The translations under genes were made by a program, and so were the position numbers. 64,000 nucleotides of DNA from Bombyx mori. Taxonomy: Eukaryota > Arthropoda > Insecta > Lepidoptera > Bombycidae. A model generated the notes under the pieces. It was given only the letters and a program-made list of their open reading frames with translations, was not told the DNA's origin and ran no database searches. Where the stretch lies: contig NC_085112.1 of NCBI RefSeq assembly GCF_030269925.1, positions 4,527,501-4,591,500 on the forward strand, read 5' to 3'. Position 1 is the stretch's first letter; each line of letters begins with the position of its first letter. Below, one piece after another: positions 12,097 through 23,515 of the stretch.

Positions 12097-13570
12097 ATAT
12101 CGAGGCGATCAAGGACAATCAATACTGTACCGGTTCTGATATTGGATTTTACTTTACATTTATATTTAATTTAATAGAATCAATATGAATAAAACATATA
12201 CAAATATTCATGATAGTACGAGATACATAAATTTACCCTTGATCGTACTTAAATAATAAACTCCAGTCACGCGTCAGACCTGACACACATTTTTTAAGAA
12301 AAATAATAATAATAATGAATATTATTTAATGTCAAGAATACAGACTTTATATTGAAAAAAATAATTGGACGAATTACAGTTAGACTTGTTACTTAATAAG
12401 GGTAGCGTTGTATTTGACGACTGTCATGTTTTATTATACGTAATACTACGAAAGCTTTAGCAAATCACAAAATTTGTATTGTTTAATCACTTGTGACTTC
12501 TACAATGAATTTCTTCAAGATAACGATAATCCACGACCTCCCAGGGGTCGACTAACAATTTTAATGTTACAAGTTCTGCACTTAAAACTCACGTAGTTGT
12601 CCCCTACTTTTCGGGGCCAACTATATCCCACCTATATATACCATATTTTCACGTTTAGAAAGGCTAGATAACTCGGCAAGTAACAAAAATGTTCCCAGGA
12701 AGCAGGACAAAACACCTTCATAGATTTTGAAGGGCTCTAAAATGCTTCAGAGATAGCAGAAACTTATTTAGAAAATGAGTAATTCTTAGATACTTTTGGT
12801 TGTTTATTTTTCACTATAAAATGTCAAATAGATACTTAAAAATAATTTTAGTTAGGTTTTAGAAGCCGAACATGATTGAATTGTAATGCGCGTCCTTCGT
12901 AAATGCGTTGACACATCGCAACCTCATTAGCACAACTAATGGTCTATAAATGCACTCATAGTAATGACTGCTCTCCCATTACACATTACAAATTACATTC
13001 CTTCGTAATTTTGTCATGATTCTGACGTACATATTTACATACGGAGAACGTAATAGAATATCTTTTGTTTCGTAAGTAAAGACAAACCTTAGAAATTATC
13101 CTTACTACTCTGAAACCATATACATATGTACATAGTTAACAATTGAATACATTGAATATTTTAAGATTTAAAAATATACTCAAGTTATAAGAAGCCTTTT
13201 ACGATTCGCTTGTATTTTACCAGGAGAACTAAAAATAATCTAAATCTTAACTGTATTGTTATAAACCTTGTCTGTTACGCAGCAAGACTTTCTCACATTA
13301 TACAAAAAACTAGAACATTGTGCTCAAACTAAAATTATTCACTGAAACATGACATAGTGGTCGTTAAGCAGGCCATTTCTGTGTTGCGGTCTAAAATTTA
13401 TTACGAAATAGGTTTCGGAATCGCAGATGCACCCTGAAACAGCTACACTTGAAATATTAGCGTATTAATTATAAATATTATATGACATATTTACGATGTA
13501 CATTGCTTGATCAGTTTTGGCAGTATCAAATATATATTTTTTTACTTTATTAAATTTAGTTCTTCCAAGC
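12097..13570. other. AT-rich spacer, nothing recognised
   Basis: No gene or assignable repeat was found in this stretch of about 1.5 kb. A small GC-richer patch at 12525-12640 (CCAGGGGTCGACTAAC) has no coding potential that I can see. Confidence 0.4.
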
Positions 13571-13573
13571 TTA

Positions 13574-13972
13574 GCTATTGTATAGCTTTTATCGCGGGCT
13601 TTGAGCGCGGCGACCGAATCAAGAAATTCAGTAACGAAAATAAAACCTAACACCCCTACTCCGCCTACCATGTAGCTCGCGTTCAACACATTCACACGTT
13701 GCGCTTGTGCAGTGTTGTTGAATAAGCGCGCGGTGTGACGTTGCACTGCATGCGCATCATGAAAAATCTACCCATCTCTCTCTTGCGCGGTCTAGTTTAT
13801 GAGTGTGAAGGGGACAGTTAATGTTTTGCTTTTGTTAATGTTTATAAATTTAGCGTGGTTTTATTTTATTATTGTTTTAATATTAAATTATTATTGTCTA
13901 ATTTTAATTGCCTAAGTTGATAAAAAATGCTATGCAATAGCTTTATCGCGGCAGTCCCCTAATGCCACACGT
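13574..13972. mobile_element. MITE-like element, copy A
   Basis: A block of about 400 bp repeated at 23114-23515 at high identity over its whole length. The left end is AGCTATTGTATAGCTTTTATC. The right end, read on the other strand, is AGCTATTGCATAGC followed by ATTTTTTATC (13922-13943), so the two ends form an imperfect inverted repeat of about 20 bp that is itself nearly palindromic. Shared sequence continues about 30 bp past the right inverted repeat (CGCGGCAG...GCCACACGTG). A 93-codon minus-strand frame at 13465-13746 overlaps it but is broken in the second copy, so I read it as non-coding. No transposase is encoded; it looks like a non-autonomous DNA element. Confidence 0.65.
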
Positions 13973-14165
13973 GTTTTTTTTTCTACCTAATTGCTGGTAG
14001 CTTAGGAGCTATTCCAGCTACTTACGGACTGGTAGGTGAGCTCACGGGCTTAACCTAAAAGAGTTTGTAAGCACTGACCCTAGTGACAGCGGTATTTCGC
14101 AGGATCTACAACTGGATCGTTATTTTGCGAGAAACTCAGTGGGTTGTGTCTATGGGCTTGTTCGC
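13973..14165 (-). mobile_element. Jockey-type LINE 3' UTR fragment
   Basis: It begins with the T run that represents the element's A tail, then gives the reverse complement of the 11.9-12.1 kb 3' UTR: GGTAGGTGAGCTCACGGGCT, CAGGATCTACAACTGGATCG and GAGAAACTCAGTGGGTTGTG. Only the UTR is present. It abuts the right end of MITE copy A. Confidence 0.75.
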
Positions 14166-14215
14166 ACATGGAACTTTTCATTGTAATCGACGAGTACAAG
14201 TTCCTTTATAGTATA

Positions 14216-14422
14216 CTAGCGCTTACCCGCGACTTTGTCAGCATGAAATAGCTACTTTGGCATGACGCTAAATTTTACCCGCGACTTCATTTACGTAGAA
14301 AGTGAAAATATTAAAAAAAAAGAATGTTAAGGAGCTATTTAATTCGGACCAATAGTTCCAGAGATTAGCGCGTTCAAACAAACAAAAAAACAAACTGTTC
14401 AGCTTTATAATATTAATATAGA
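14216..14422 (-). mobile_element. Helitron-like short element
   Basis: On the minus strand it starts TCTATATTAATATTATAAAG and ends with CTAG (14216-14219). The flanking bases are A before the TC and T after the CTAG, which is the Helitron rule of insertion between A and T with TC...CTRR ends. The interior (ACCCGCGACTTTGTCAGCATG, CAGAGATTAGCGCGTTCAAA) is of a type also seen in the 43.1-43.4 kb repeat. It is too short to encode a Rep/helicase, so it would be non-autonomous. Confidence 0.5.
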
Positions 14423-14429
14423 TAAGCAA

Positions 14430-15745
14430 TTACGTGAAATTATTGATTTTAAATTATTAAACTAGAATGTGAAGCCAATCGTCGATTGACTTTGTTAATT
14501 GTTTTAATATCAATATACGGCAAAGTTGAAGTCTTAACTAACTATTTGGGAATAATCTCTATCTTACTCTACATCTGAAACGCATGGTTACTTTTCAACA
14601 AGTATCTATAAAAGTACAGAACCGAAATAAATATAAAAGCGTTTATAAAATGTAAGCTTTGAATGAAGAAACCAATTATTAGAGTGCATATACATGTAAA
14701 CACATTAAGCCACATAAATATTGAAATGAAATCATTACATCGAAGCCCGAAATAAATATCACGGGGTGACCTCTTAGTTCGAGGTCGCGTAAATGTACGC
14801 GTAGTAACAACAGTCACTTATTCCGAAACGCCTAAATATTTGGCGTGTACGTAAAGGTCAGGTGGAGGTCTGCTTAATAATAAATCAAGCGGGTTAATCG
14901 GCGAGGGATGGAACAATAAACCATAAGTTCGTTTGATATTGCCGCTGGACATGTCTCCGTAAATACGTGAATAATTATAATAAACCTCATCTTTCTGCAA
15001 TATTCAAGACTAGTAGGAATATGGATTATTACTTTCTAGCTTAATAGGAATTTTGATGGAAATTATATGCGTGGAATATTTTTTTGTGGACAGTAAAAAT
15101 CGTTGGGTGTTATGCTATTGTGAAGGCCGACTACGCTGTGGATGGAGCAATATTAGACGTGAGCAGCCATCGCCAACAACTTAATAAGAGTTATGAAGCC
15201 TTTTCGAATCGATCATTCTGAAAATACATAATTTTCTGCAAGCTGCCCACATTGTTTAAAAATGAAATGAATAAATTGTGTAAAAGCATTCTGAATTTAA
15301 TAACATAATATGCAAAGTATAATAAAGGTAATTTAAAAAAATACCATACAAAATAAATGACAGGACGATTTAGAAGCAAAAAAAATTATGATTATAAAAA
15401 TCACATATTAACGATGTAAACAAATTTTCGGCATACGCATGTTACGTGACTCGAGGATATAAAATAAAAGTCGTTAGTGGGAAACTTGAGTTTCTACAGA
15501 AATTTGACACGAAACAATATAATTAAGGCGTGATAATAATAGTTTAAGGCCCAAGGGTGTTCTAATTAGTAAAATTCTTCACATATGAAATAGAAAATGA
15601 ATTTTTCGGAAACCCAGTTCGTTAATCGGTAACGTGATCAATCATGAAGTTTTGTAATTCTCTCTCTTTCTAAATTTGTAAACAAAAAATATATTTATTA
15701 AATTTATTACTTACTCCGTAATAATAATACTGCTCTGTTCTTTGA
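14430..15745. other. AT-rich spacer, nothing recognised
   Basis: Two adjoining minus-strand frames (14569-14817 and 14818-15000) are open, but neither has a convincing start context, splice pattern or recognisable domain. I see no repeat that can be named. Confidence 0.4.
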
Positions 15746-15747
15746 TC

Positions 15748-15850
15748 GTTATAATAATAATAATAAATCTTTATTTAAGTAAAAACCATACATTTTGTTA
15801 GTATTACTAATTTACACAATCTCAATTCATTAATTATTATTTTTTGAGAC
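15748..15850 (-). mobile_element. LINE 3' end with (TTA)n tail
   Basis: AATAATAATAATAATAAATC then TTTATTTAAG is, on the minus strand, CTTAAATAAAGATTTATTATTATT. The AATAAAGA directly before a TTA microsatellite is the same layout as the 3' end of the intact LINE at 56589-56625. Only about 100 bp are assignable. Confidence 0.45.
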
Positions 15851-16474
15851 TTTCATAAGTGCTTGTTATGAAATGATATAGATCATTTGTGATTACAAAT
15901 TTGTGTATAGTTAATAGTGTTGTGTGGAATGTGTTTAATACATAAATTTTAACGTTATATAACGCATATATATACACATACAAGTATAAATAAGAGCACA
16001 GAAACGGAGGTATCTGAATTCAATCTATCACCAAAAGCTCCAATGTCGTTGTATTTTGGTTGATTCTGATTTTTTTGGCTGTCTCCTCTCTGCGAATCCG
16101 ACACGAAATAAAGCTGTGCACAAATCAGATTACATTTTGAGTTCGTTAAACTTTCATCTGACGGGACGGCGCTGATTGGAATTCTATAAAGCGATATCTA
16201 CTCTATCCCGGCAGCTCCCGGCAACATTTTTCCAAAGTGAACGAAGCGCTGAGACTAGGTTGAGAATTTATTTGATTTTACAACACAAAGTTTCCGAAGT
16301 ATTGCCTCTCATCCAAGAAACCAGGCGCTTCTCAAGAAAACATTTATTATACAGAAATCGTAAGTTCCGATTTTAAAGAGACTTTGATTTCATTTCTTGG
16401 AGTAGTAAGTGGTTTCGTTTAAAATGCGTCTTTTAATACTTAGAGGTCTTAATGATTTTGATATTTAAAATGTA

Positions 16475-16720
16475 CCACGTGGTCGCCCGAAAACTAAGGT
16501 CAACAACGACAGATTAAAGGCGATAGTGGAAGCTGACGATACTCAATCAACCGCTGAGTCACCAGCAGCTTTCAACGTTAACGTCATAAAAAATTGACAG
16601 TTTGCGTCAAGGTAAAAAAAAAACTTCTAAATCGGTTCAAACTTCCAAAATCTAAATTTCCATATCTGACGCGTGCCAATCAATAACGAGCCGTGCGTTC
16701 GTTTGTAGGGCTTACCATAT
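16475..16720. mobile_element. rearranged mariner fragments
   Basis: The plus strand at 16481-16577 reads RGRPKTKVNNDRLKAIVEAD and then TQSTAES and AAFNVNV, the same transposase region as the mariner at 8.3 kb but less decayed at the protein level. About 100 bp further on, the sequence at about 16673-16707 is the reverse complement of the segment that lies upstream of this region in the 8.2 kb copy (ACTCGTTATTGGTTTAGACG there, CGGCTCGTTATTGATTGGCA here on the minus strand). The fragment has therefore been inverted or internally rearranged. Confidence 0.65.
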
Positions 16721-16767
16721 CTGATCCAAGCGACGGGACAACACAAAATGGCCCTCTTGACGCATGA

Positions 16768-16925
16768 CTTGTAGGAACCCCGGATACACTCCCGGTGCTC
16801 TTAGGCACTTTAAGCACAGGTCACTCATCGAACTCGGCGATTACGACGAACGAACTGACCCATACAACACCCAAAATAGATACAGTCAACCGAGTTTCTC
16901 GCCGGATCTCTACGGAAAACAAAAC
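16768..16925 (+). mobile_element. Jockey-type LINE fragment
   Basis: CGGTGCTCTTAGGCACTTTA, AAGCACAGGTCACTCATCG and CCGAGTTTCTCGCCGGATCT align with 11810-11935 of the Jockey-type element, covering the end of its ORF2 and the start of the 3' UTR. It is diverged and has no A tail. Confidence 0.65.
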
Positions 16926-18530
16926 ACTAATCAACAAAAAAATACTGAATTTCAGCACAGAATTTCATATTTAAAAAAAAACATTTGAATGAAGAATTTA
17001 TTTGCCAGCACACATATATTGCGTTTCAAATGGCCAGTATTGAAATACGGTAACTTCATGGGTAAAGTAACTTTAATGTGTCTATGAAATATTGTAGTCA
17101 CTTGTATGCCGGTCTGCTGATTTATTTCTCTAAAAAAATATGATAGGTTGCCACTGTAATACTGCAATATATAACGGTTAAAAAACAAAATGAAATAAAA
17201 TATGTACTATATGTATATAATATGCGTTCCTATGTAAGCCATCCTAGATCTGCCTTCTGAATAAAACCTGTGTTATTGTGTAAACTTTATTACAACAAAC
17301 AGTGTGGTTCATTCGTCTTGCGTGGAATAGCAAGATCGATGTTCGAACTATTATCGTGGTATGCCTATTTGATAATTTAGGTCAGTATTTCTTATAATAC
17401 TAACCATTTGTTCGTCAGAAGATTAGTACTTATTTCAGAGTTTAATGAAAATATTTTGATTATTACCGATTATTACGGAATTTATTACAATTAGTGTTTT
17501 TTAGATGTTTTGGTAGTACATTGATTCTGTTAAATGTGTGGCCTTTTTGTTCACAGGCCTAAGAATCTCGTGGTCACCGAATTCTTATATTTCTTATATA
17601 TTTCTTTTTTCTATTAAAACCGAAACACAACGTTAACTCGCAAAAAGCTAAGTTCCTTCACTAACCGTCACAAACTCAATAATAGGGACAGGAATGAGGT
17701 GAGAAAGGAAAGTTTGTAAAAATAAATTGGTAGGAAGAGAACCTGAGCCCGGAATTTTGTGTTACTAAAGAAATCGGCGGAATTTTGTTTTGATTTCTTG
17801 AGAGTTTTCGAGTATAGGCCTTTGTCCTTTTTACTCGCTTGTTATTCAAAGACAATTATTGGAAATTAACTATTTTTATTTCCTCTCCTGTACATTTTCA
17901 GTATTCGGTATGTATGGTAAGTAAAATCATAATTATATAATTCATCAGCATCAGCTCATCTTCAATACGTTGACAGAAATTATACTTGCTGAGTAATATC
18001 AGCTTTTGAAATGAATCTCTTCTGTGATGTTATTTTGCTACTACATATTTCTTCAAATAAGTGTTTAGGTATGACAACACTGATATCTATGAGCAAGGTA
18101 TCATACACATAGCATCAATCCTTCAAATGCCTAAAGAATGTTACCTAATAAATCTGCGAATTAATGAATGTATGCAGTCTACCTTTGTATGCAGTCTACC
18201 TTTTCCAAACGCAGCTATTATAAAGAAAACAGCATGTAGATGAAAAAATCACAGATTCCCCCTTAAAATATTGTAAATTTTATAAAAAACAGTTAGTTGT
18301 ATTCATAAAATAATCATTTCTTTAATGGAGTTAGTACAGCACTGCTTATTGACTTTCTTAATAGCATCGATCATTACGAACTTCAATTATAGATAAATTA
18401 TGTATCGGAAACTAAACTCAACATTCCCCGATCTTTTAATTGCCGTTATTTAATTTTATCCCTAAACATCAACGAAATGAATTTCAGCACGCGAGAGAGT
18501 TTGTATTAAAATCGAAAGCCTCAATTCGAA
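16926..18530. other. AT-rich spacer with one candidate micro-exon
   Basis: No repeat or long frame can be named. At 17865-17920 there is a long pyrimidine tract ending in TTTTCAG, then 15 nt, then a consensus splice donor GTAAGT; this is reported as a finding. Confidence 0.35.
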
Positions 18531-18534
18531 ACGT

Positions 18535-18605
18535 TATGTTAAGGGAAGACGGTATTGTGATTTCTATGGGTTCCGATAACAACTTAATACCAGGTAAACC
18601 GTTCA
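18535..18605 (+). repeat. eroded Bm1-like SINE fragment
   Basis: TTTCTATGGGTTCCGATAAC followed by AACTTAATACCAGG matches the Bm1 stretch TGTCTATGGGCTCCAGTAAC ... CACTTAACACCAGG. Only the 3' part is recognisable. Confidence 0.5.
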
Positions 18606-19129
18606 TCTTTTTATATTATAATAAAATAAAAAAGAATTCAGCTACTGTAGAGCGGGAATCATTTATTTCGCGATGGTCACAAGAATGAATGTAACAGCAT
18701 AATTACTGATATCGTCTTTGAAAAATTAGATTTAAGTGATTAATGAATTGAATAATGGTGAATGACATTCTATAAGTTGGAACAGATTTATTGCTTCGAG
18801 AAGACTGGTGCTTATTCGTCTGGGTTCAGAATACACATAACTAAGGCTTAATGAATCAAGTTTGTATGTTGGTTGGATGGTCAAAATAGCAATATATTGA
18901 TGCACCAGCCAACATTATTAAGATTCATCGCTTACTGATCCTGTTATATTTATGTCAGGTATTGGTTACACGTATTCAAGAATTGACACGTATCAATTTG
19001 AGTGAAATAGCGTATTGCGGACATTAACAACGTAAAGTCAGTAAAATCGTGGTTTGATGACATAATATTCGTAGAAATTAATATACTTTTACGTTACTAT
19101 TCCCTTTAGCGAATAGCTTAACTCAATGC

Positions 19130-19245
19130 GCATCTCTTGATAGGAGCCGATTCCGGAGTCCATTAATATCCATCTATATCGCCACTAATGAGAAATGACA
19201 TCGAAGTCTCTAGCGCACCACCTTTCAAACCGGAATACATGAGCC
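19130..19245 (-). repeat. eroded Bm1-like SINE fragment
   Basis: GATTCCGGAGTCCATTAATA and, further on, GCACCACCTTTCAAACCGGA and ATACATGA resemble the Bm1 reverse strand (GGTTACTGGAGCCCATAGAC ... CCACCCTTCAAACCGAAACGC). Heavily diverged. Confidence 0.4.
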
Positions 19246-19249
19246 GGTA

Positions 19250-22200
19250 TAAATAATAGCTAAAGTATAAATAACTATCAATGCATGTACGTGTATCGCA
19301 TATGAATATAGTACTCAAATTTCAGAGACCTTTCTTGGCGCTTATCGAGTATCCGGGATCCACTTACAGTAAATATCAAATTATAAGGCAAACAAGACAC
19401 CACACCTCGACGCCCGTATTGCAATATGTTGTATTGTTTTGTAAAAGTGAAATATATATTTTGGCTTTGAAAAAAAAAAAAACCATTTAACTATTAAATC
19501 GAAATTTCAAAATTAAAAAAACCTAACCCACGATTTAATATTCGAAATAACCTAAGTAAAATAGACTAGTATAATGTAAGATACTCTGACTTGATTTAAT
19601 AATGTTATGTTTAACATTACACTCTGCTGAACAACTCGAACACAACCCGCTTGTGGCCACAGCCTAAACAATATTCATATTTAAAATTTAATTTTCCCTT
19701 CTAGAACTAATACGGAATATTTTCAGGATTATTTGTTGGTATTAAATGTATGAAATACTGTGGCTTAGAATGGTACCACCTCCATGTTTTCTCGTAAAAA
19801 TCAACTAAAGGAATGCTAGTGAAGGAACATCAGAATTCTCTGAATATTATATACTGCGTACCATACACGATCGCAAATCCAAATTGACTCGTGATGCGGC
19901 GTATCATAAATGCGAATGGTTAGGTAGAAGGATCGTGTCTAGTCTGCTATGCGTCCTAGTTTGAATCCGCTGGGAAGCTAATATGCGTCCTAGCCTCCAG
20001 GACGGGCCCAGCATACAATGCTCATGCCTCAAAGTAAGTATCAACATTCACGTTTTAATAAAGTATGTCTTTTAATACTACTTAATTCCAAGCTAGAACT
20101 TCCCACTCTTCTCGTAAACAATTGATGGGTTAAAATCTCAATTCACCGATTTTCACTTCTAATTTCACCCACTCTTGTTCTGAGTTTGTACATTTTTGGC
20201 AATGTTAATTCGAATATTTGAAATATTTTACCAGGTATATTAAAACAAATATTACGCATTTAACAGTCCATTACACATTCACGATCGACTGGTCGCACAC
20301 AAAGTTTATTTATCATGACTACAACTCGTATTATTCATATACTATTAATTCCAAGAAAATTCAGACAATGCTTCGAGCGATGATTTTAATCGAAATTTTA
20401 TTAAATAATTTAAAATTGTTTCCAGTATTTTAATAATCATTTATTCGTTTTCCTTTTCTTTTTCATTCTAAAACTGGCATTCATTGTCAATTGTCAGGTA
20501 TCAAACTGGCAATAAACACATATTATGCCTTCACTTACTTCAAAACTCTCTCAACACGTGCTTATATTAATAAGATTAGATTTTTTGTGCCAACTTAAAC
20601 GTTCATTTTTTATGCTTACTGGTACTGGTTACTGAACAAATTCACGGCTCGCTTGTCGTTAAGCGGATACCGGAGTCCGTTTAAATCACAGCATGAGTTC
20701 CATCACCCACGCTGGAGCTAAGTCTATACCTAAGTCTATACCTAAATTTAATTATATCGAATAAGGATTTCCTTTTATTCAAATTGGAACGCATAACTCC
20801 TTCGCGATAGAATTAGACATAATAAAGGTAACTACACTTACGGACTTACAATTTGCCCCATCATAAGTAAATAGGCATATTTATGAGTTTTGGGGGTTGG
20901 ATTTTTGGATTGGTACTCGCCTGGGGAATTGTAACACTAGCGTAATCCCAACACACTGGCCGTCTTCTCCCGTTGTCCTCCCCGAGTTTATTTTTCACAA
21001 TGATTCCAGCGAATCAATTGTCAGAGCTGTATAGTTCCCAATATAAGATGCTCTACATTGGTAAACCGCAGCAGAATCACAAACATTCAACCATTTAAAA
21101 CCGTTTAGACTTTTAATAGTTATCAAGTGATTTAATTTTTAACTGAATCTGGAAATACAACGTTGAGCTAAGAGATTATCAGTCAATAGCCGAATGACAA
21201 AGTAGTTTCGGAATATGAATCTAACATAGACAAAATCTACATAAGGCCCCCGTGACCCGTTCGACAAAACAAAGAAAGTTCCCTGAGTAATGTAAATATT
21301 TTCGAATTGGTTCTGTCCTATGACGCAGTATTTGATTTTGTTCAAACACTGAAAAGGACGGAGACTGGCAATTTATTTTCAGGTAAACATTCATTGTGCG
21401 AATGTTGTTTTCTTTCGTTGTCGTATTTTGTATTGATGTCTGAATCTATGTTTGCATTTATAGCATACATAGCAAAAACAATCGATTTGATTGAATAAAT
21501 AATCGATATATTGTTGAAGGTAGCAAGCAGTTGGCAAAATTATTTCCCTGCGGGGTTCGATTTCTAGATATCAAAATAAATTTTTAGTTAGTAGAAAAAA
21601 TATTTACGTATTATATTACATAATATGCTATAAAATAATAAAATGATCTTGTTTCATTAATGCACTGGAAAGAATAAACGTGTGTATGGAATTTTCGAGA
21701 ACTTTCTTATTCTAGGAAAAACTAAAAGGTATATTTGTGTTTACAATTAGATTAATTTATGAAGCCCGAGGATTTGTTTTATGCCTCACCGATTTATTTT
21801 TTCCTGATCGTGAAATAAGAATTTATATACGATTAGTGTATTCCATTTTTAGGAAGAATTCAAAGTAATTGAAAGTAAAGTAATAATCGAAGATGCCTGC
21901 GAATTTTGGTTAATTACTTTAAAAAAACATTGAGATTAAATACTATACAATATTAACCGCTGAATATCCCTTACATAAAATTGGATCTCTTATATTAATG
22001 TTCCAAATAGGTTTCCAGCATATGTGGCAAATGAATCAGAAATTTTATTATTTAAATATAAAATTAAGTCCATTCGTGCTCATTTGAAACTAAAGACGTC
22101 CTTCGTAGTGTTTTAGTACCATTTTTAAATTTAAACGAACGTAACGAGCGCGCTTACATCTTAAATAATAAATCATTTATGTTTCCTGAAGAAAATATAT

Positions 22201-22255
22201 ACACACCAGTAAGTTGCGATTATTATTTATTAAAGTTATTAATACTCAAAAAACT
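19250..22255. other. AT-rich spacer, minor repeat traces
   Basis: No supported gene. At 20650-20760 there is a trace of a Bm1-like SINE on the minus strand (GGATACCGGAGTCCGTTTAA). At 19950-20010 the motif ATGCGTCCTAG occurs twice, 36 bp apart, in a small GC-richer patch. A GTAAGT at about 20033 follows this patch, but no acceptor fits it. Confidence 0.35.
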
Positions 22256-22258
22256 TAC

Positions 22259-22406
22259 CTTTATGAAGACCCGTTTATCCGTTCCCGATAGGGCTGGCAC
22301 AAAACAAACAGCACTCAGTTATATAATAACAACTCGTACAAACACGTCAGGGTCGTAAATCTTCGAGGCCGATACGACCACCCCCGACGGAGTTCAGGAA
22401 AATACT
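22259..22406 (-). other. candidate non-coding first exon of a host gene
   Basis: On the minus strand the Inr-like TCAGTA sets a start at 22406, and 148 nt later the sequence CATAAAG|GTAAGT gives an almost ideal splice donor (exon end 22259, intron from 22258). The exon contains no ATG, so it would be 5' UTR. It is more GC-rich than its surroundings and matches none of the repeats seen elsewhere in the window. Coding exons would have to lie below 22250 in window coordinates or beyond the window edge; I could not identify any. Inference from signals only; no transcript evidence is available here. Confidence 0.35.
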
Positions 22407-22408
22407 GA
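22374..22408 (-). promoter_or_regulatory. candidate Inr plus DPE core promoter
   Basis: The minus strand reads TCAGTA at the proposed start (A+1 at 22406), five of six positions of the insect initiator TCAKTY. Counting from that A, positions +28 to +33 are GGTCGT (22379-22374), a full match to the downstream promoter element RGWYVT at exactly the spacing it needs. There is no TATA box at the usual distance upstream, as expected for a DPE promoter. Confidence 0.4.
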
Positions 22409-22409
22409 T

Positions 22410-23110
22410 TCACGTCAACGTCAACTCCTCGAAGCTCGGCAAGAACAGTGTGAAATGCGCAAGTCACGCGGCGCTTAACTTATCCACCTACTTTTGAAAT
22501 TCAAATTGTCATTTACTCGCTTCTAACAGTATACAGGCGAAGTAGGGACCGACGTTTGGGAAGGATAAATTTCCGGTATGCGGGCCCCTACGTGTCTCCA
22601 CGCTTGAACTATACTAAACGTGTGAGGGTTGTTCAAATGAATCACTTGCCGCGTTTTCAGTTTGCGTGTCAGCCTGACTGAACTTCTAAAGTCGTACCAA
22701 AGATTGAAAATGTTGGATCGCTTTAGATATACTAGTACAGAACTTACAAAATAAATAGTTTTTGAACGCTTCAAATATTTAAATTAACGCATCGCAGTTC
22801 AAAAACATTTCAGAACGATCATTTTTTTGAAATAATATGTGGTTGGATACTGTTAAAGGCTACACTCGCTCCGACGTGGTAATAAATCACTTTACTAAAA
22901 GAAATACTGTTGAAATAAAACAAAACTAAAAATTAGAACTTACGTACTCGTGATGCTCCTATAAGTATTGACAGAATTTTGAATTGATATTGATGGTAAA
23001 GGCCCAATAAGCGTACTAAGTGTCGACCTGTTTAAAAAAAAAAAAATCCTTTCTCTCTCCCGAAACTCCTTTCTTCCAAAACCGCTTTCATATATAGTTG
23101 CAAGTACTTT
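22410..23110. other. region upstream of the candidate promoter
   Basis: It contains a moderately GC-rich, apparently non-repetitive block (about 22410-22680), followed by AT-rich DNA and a T/A-rich junction at 23030-23047. No gene is recognised. If the minus-strand promoter is real, this is its upstream regulatory region. Confidence 0.3.
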
Positions 23111-23113
23111 TTA

Positions 23114-23515
23114 AGCTATTGCATAGCTTTTATCGCGGGCTTTGAGCGTGGCGACCGAATCAAGAAATTCTGTAACGAAAATAAAACCTAACACCACCAC
23201 TTCGCCTACCATGTAGCTCACGTTCAACACATTCATACGTTGCGCTTATGTAGTGTTTGTGAATAAGAGCGCGGCGTGACGTCGCACTGCATGCGCATCA
23301 TGAAAAGTCTGCCCATCTGTCTCCCGCGCGGTCTAGCTTATGAGTGTGAAGGGAACAGTTAATTTTTTGCTTTTGTTAATGTTTATAAATATAGCGTGGT
23401 CTTATTTTATTATTGTTTTAATATTCAATTATTATTATCTAGTTATAATTTCATAAGTTGATAAAAAATGCTTATACAATAGCTTTACCGCGGCAGCCCC
23501 GAGTGCCACACGTGT
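23114..23515. mobile_element. MITE-like element, copy B
   Basis: Nearly the same sequence as 13574-13972, from AGCTATTGCATAGCTTTTATC at the left to TATACAATAGCTTTACCGCG and GCCACACGTG at the right. Small indels and substitutions relative to copy A (for example around 23245-23260) break the open frame found there. The target sequences on either side differ between the two copies, consistent with independent insertion. Confidence 0.65.

Noticed and set aside
13465..13746. 93-codon minus-strand frame
   Set aside because: It lies mostly in MITE copy A, and the matching region in copy B (23114-23290) has indels that break the frame, so it is not under coding constraint.
14569..15000. two adjoining minus-strand frames of 82 and 60 codons
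   Set aside because: The first has only a GTG start, and neither shows a domain, signal or conserved context.
18440..18688. 82-codon plus-strand frame
   Set aside because: Its middle is an eroded Bm1 segment (TCTATGGGTTCC...), so the frame is a by-product of a SINE remnant.
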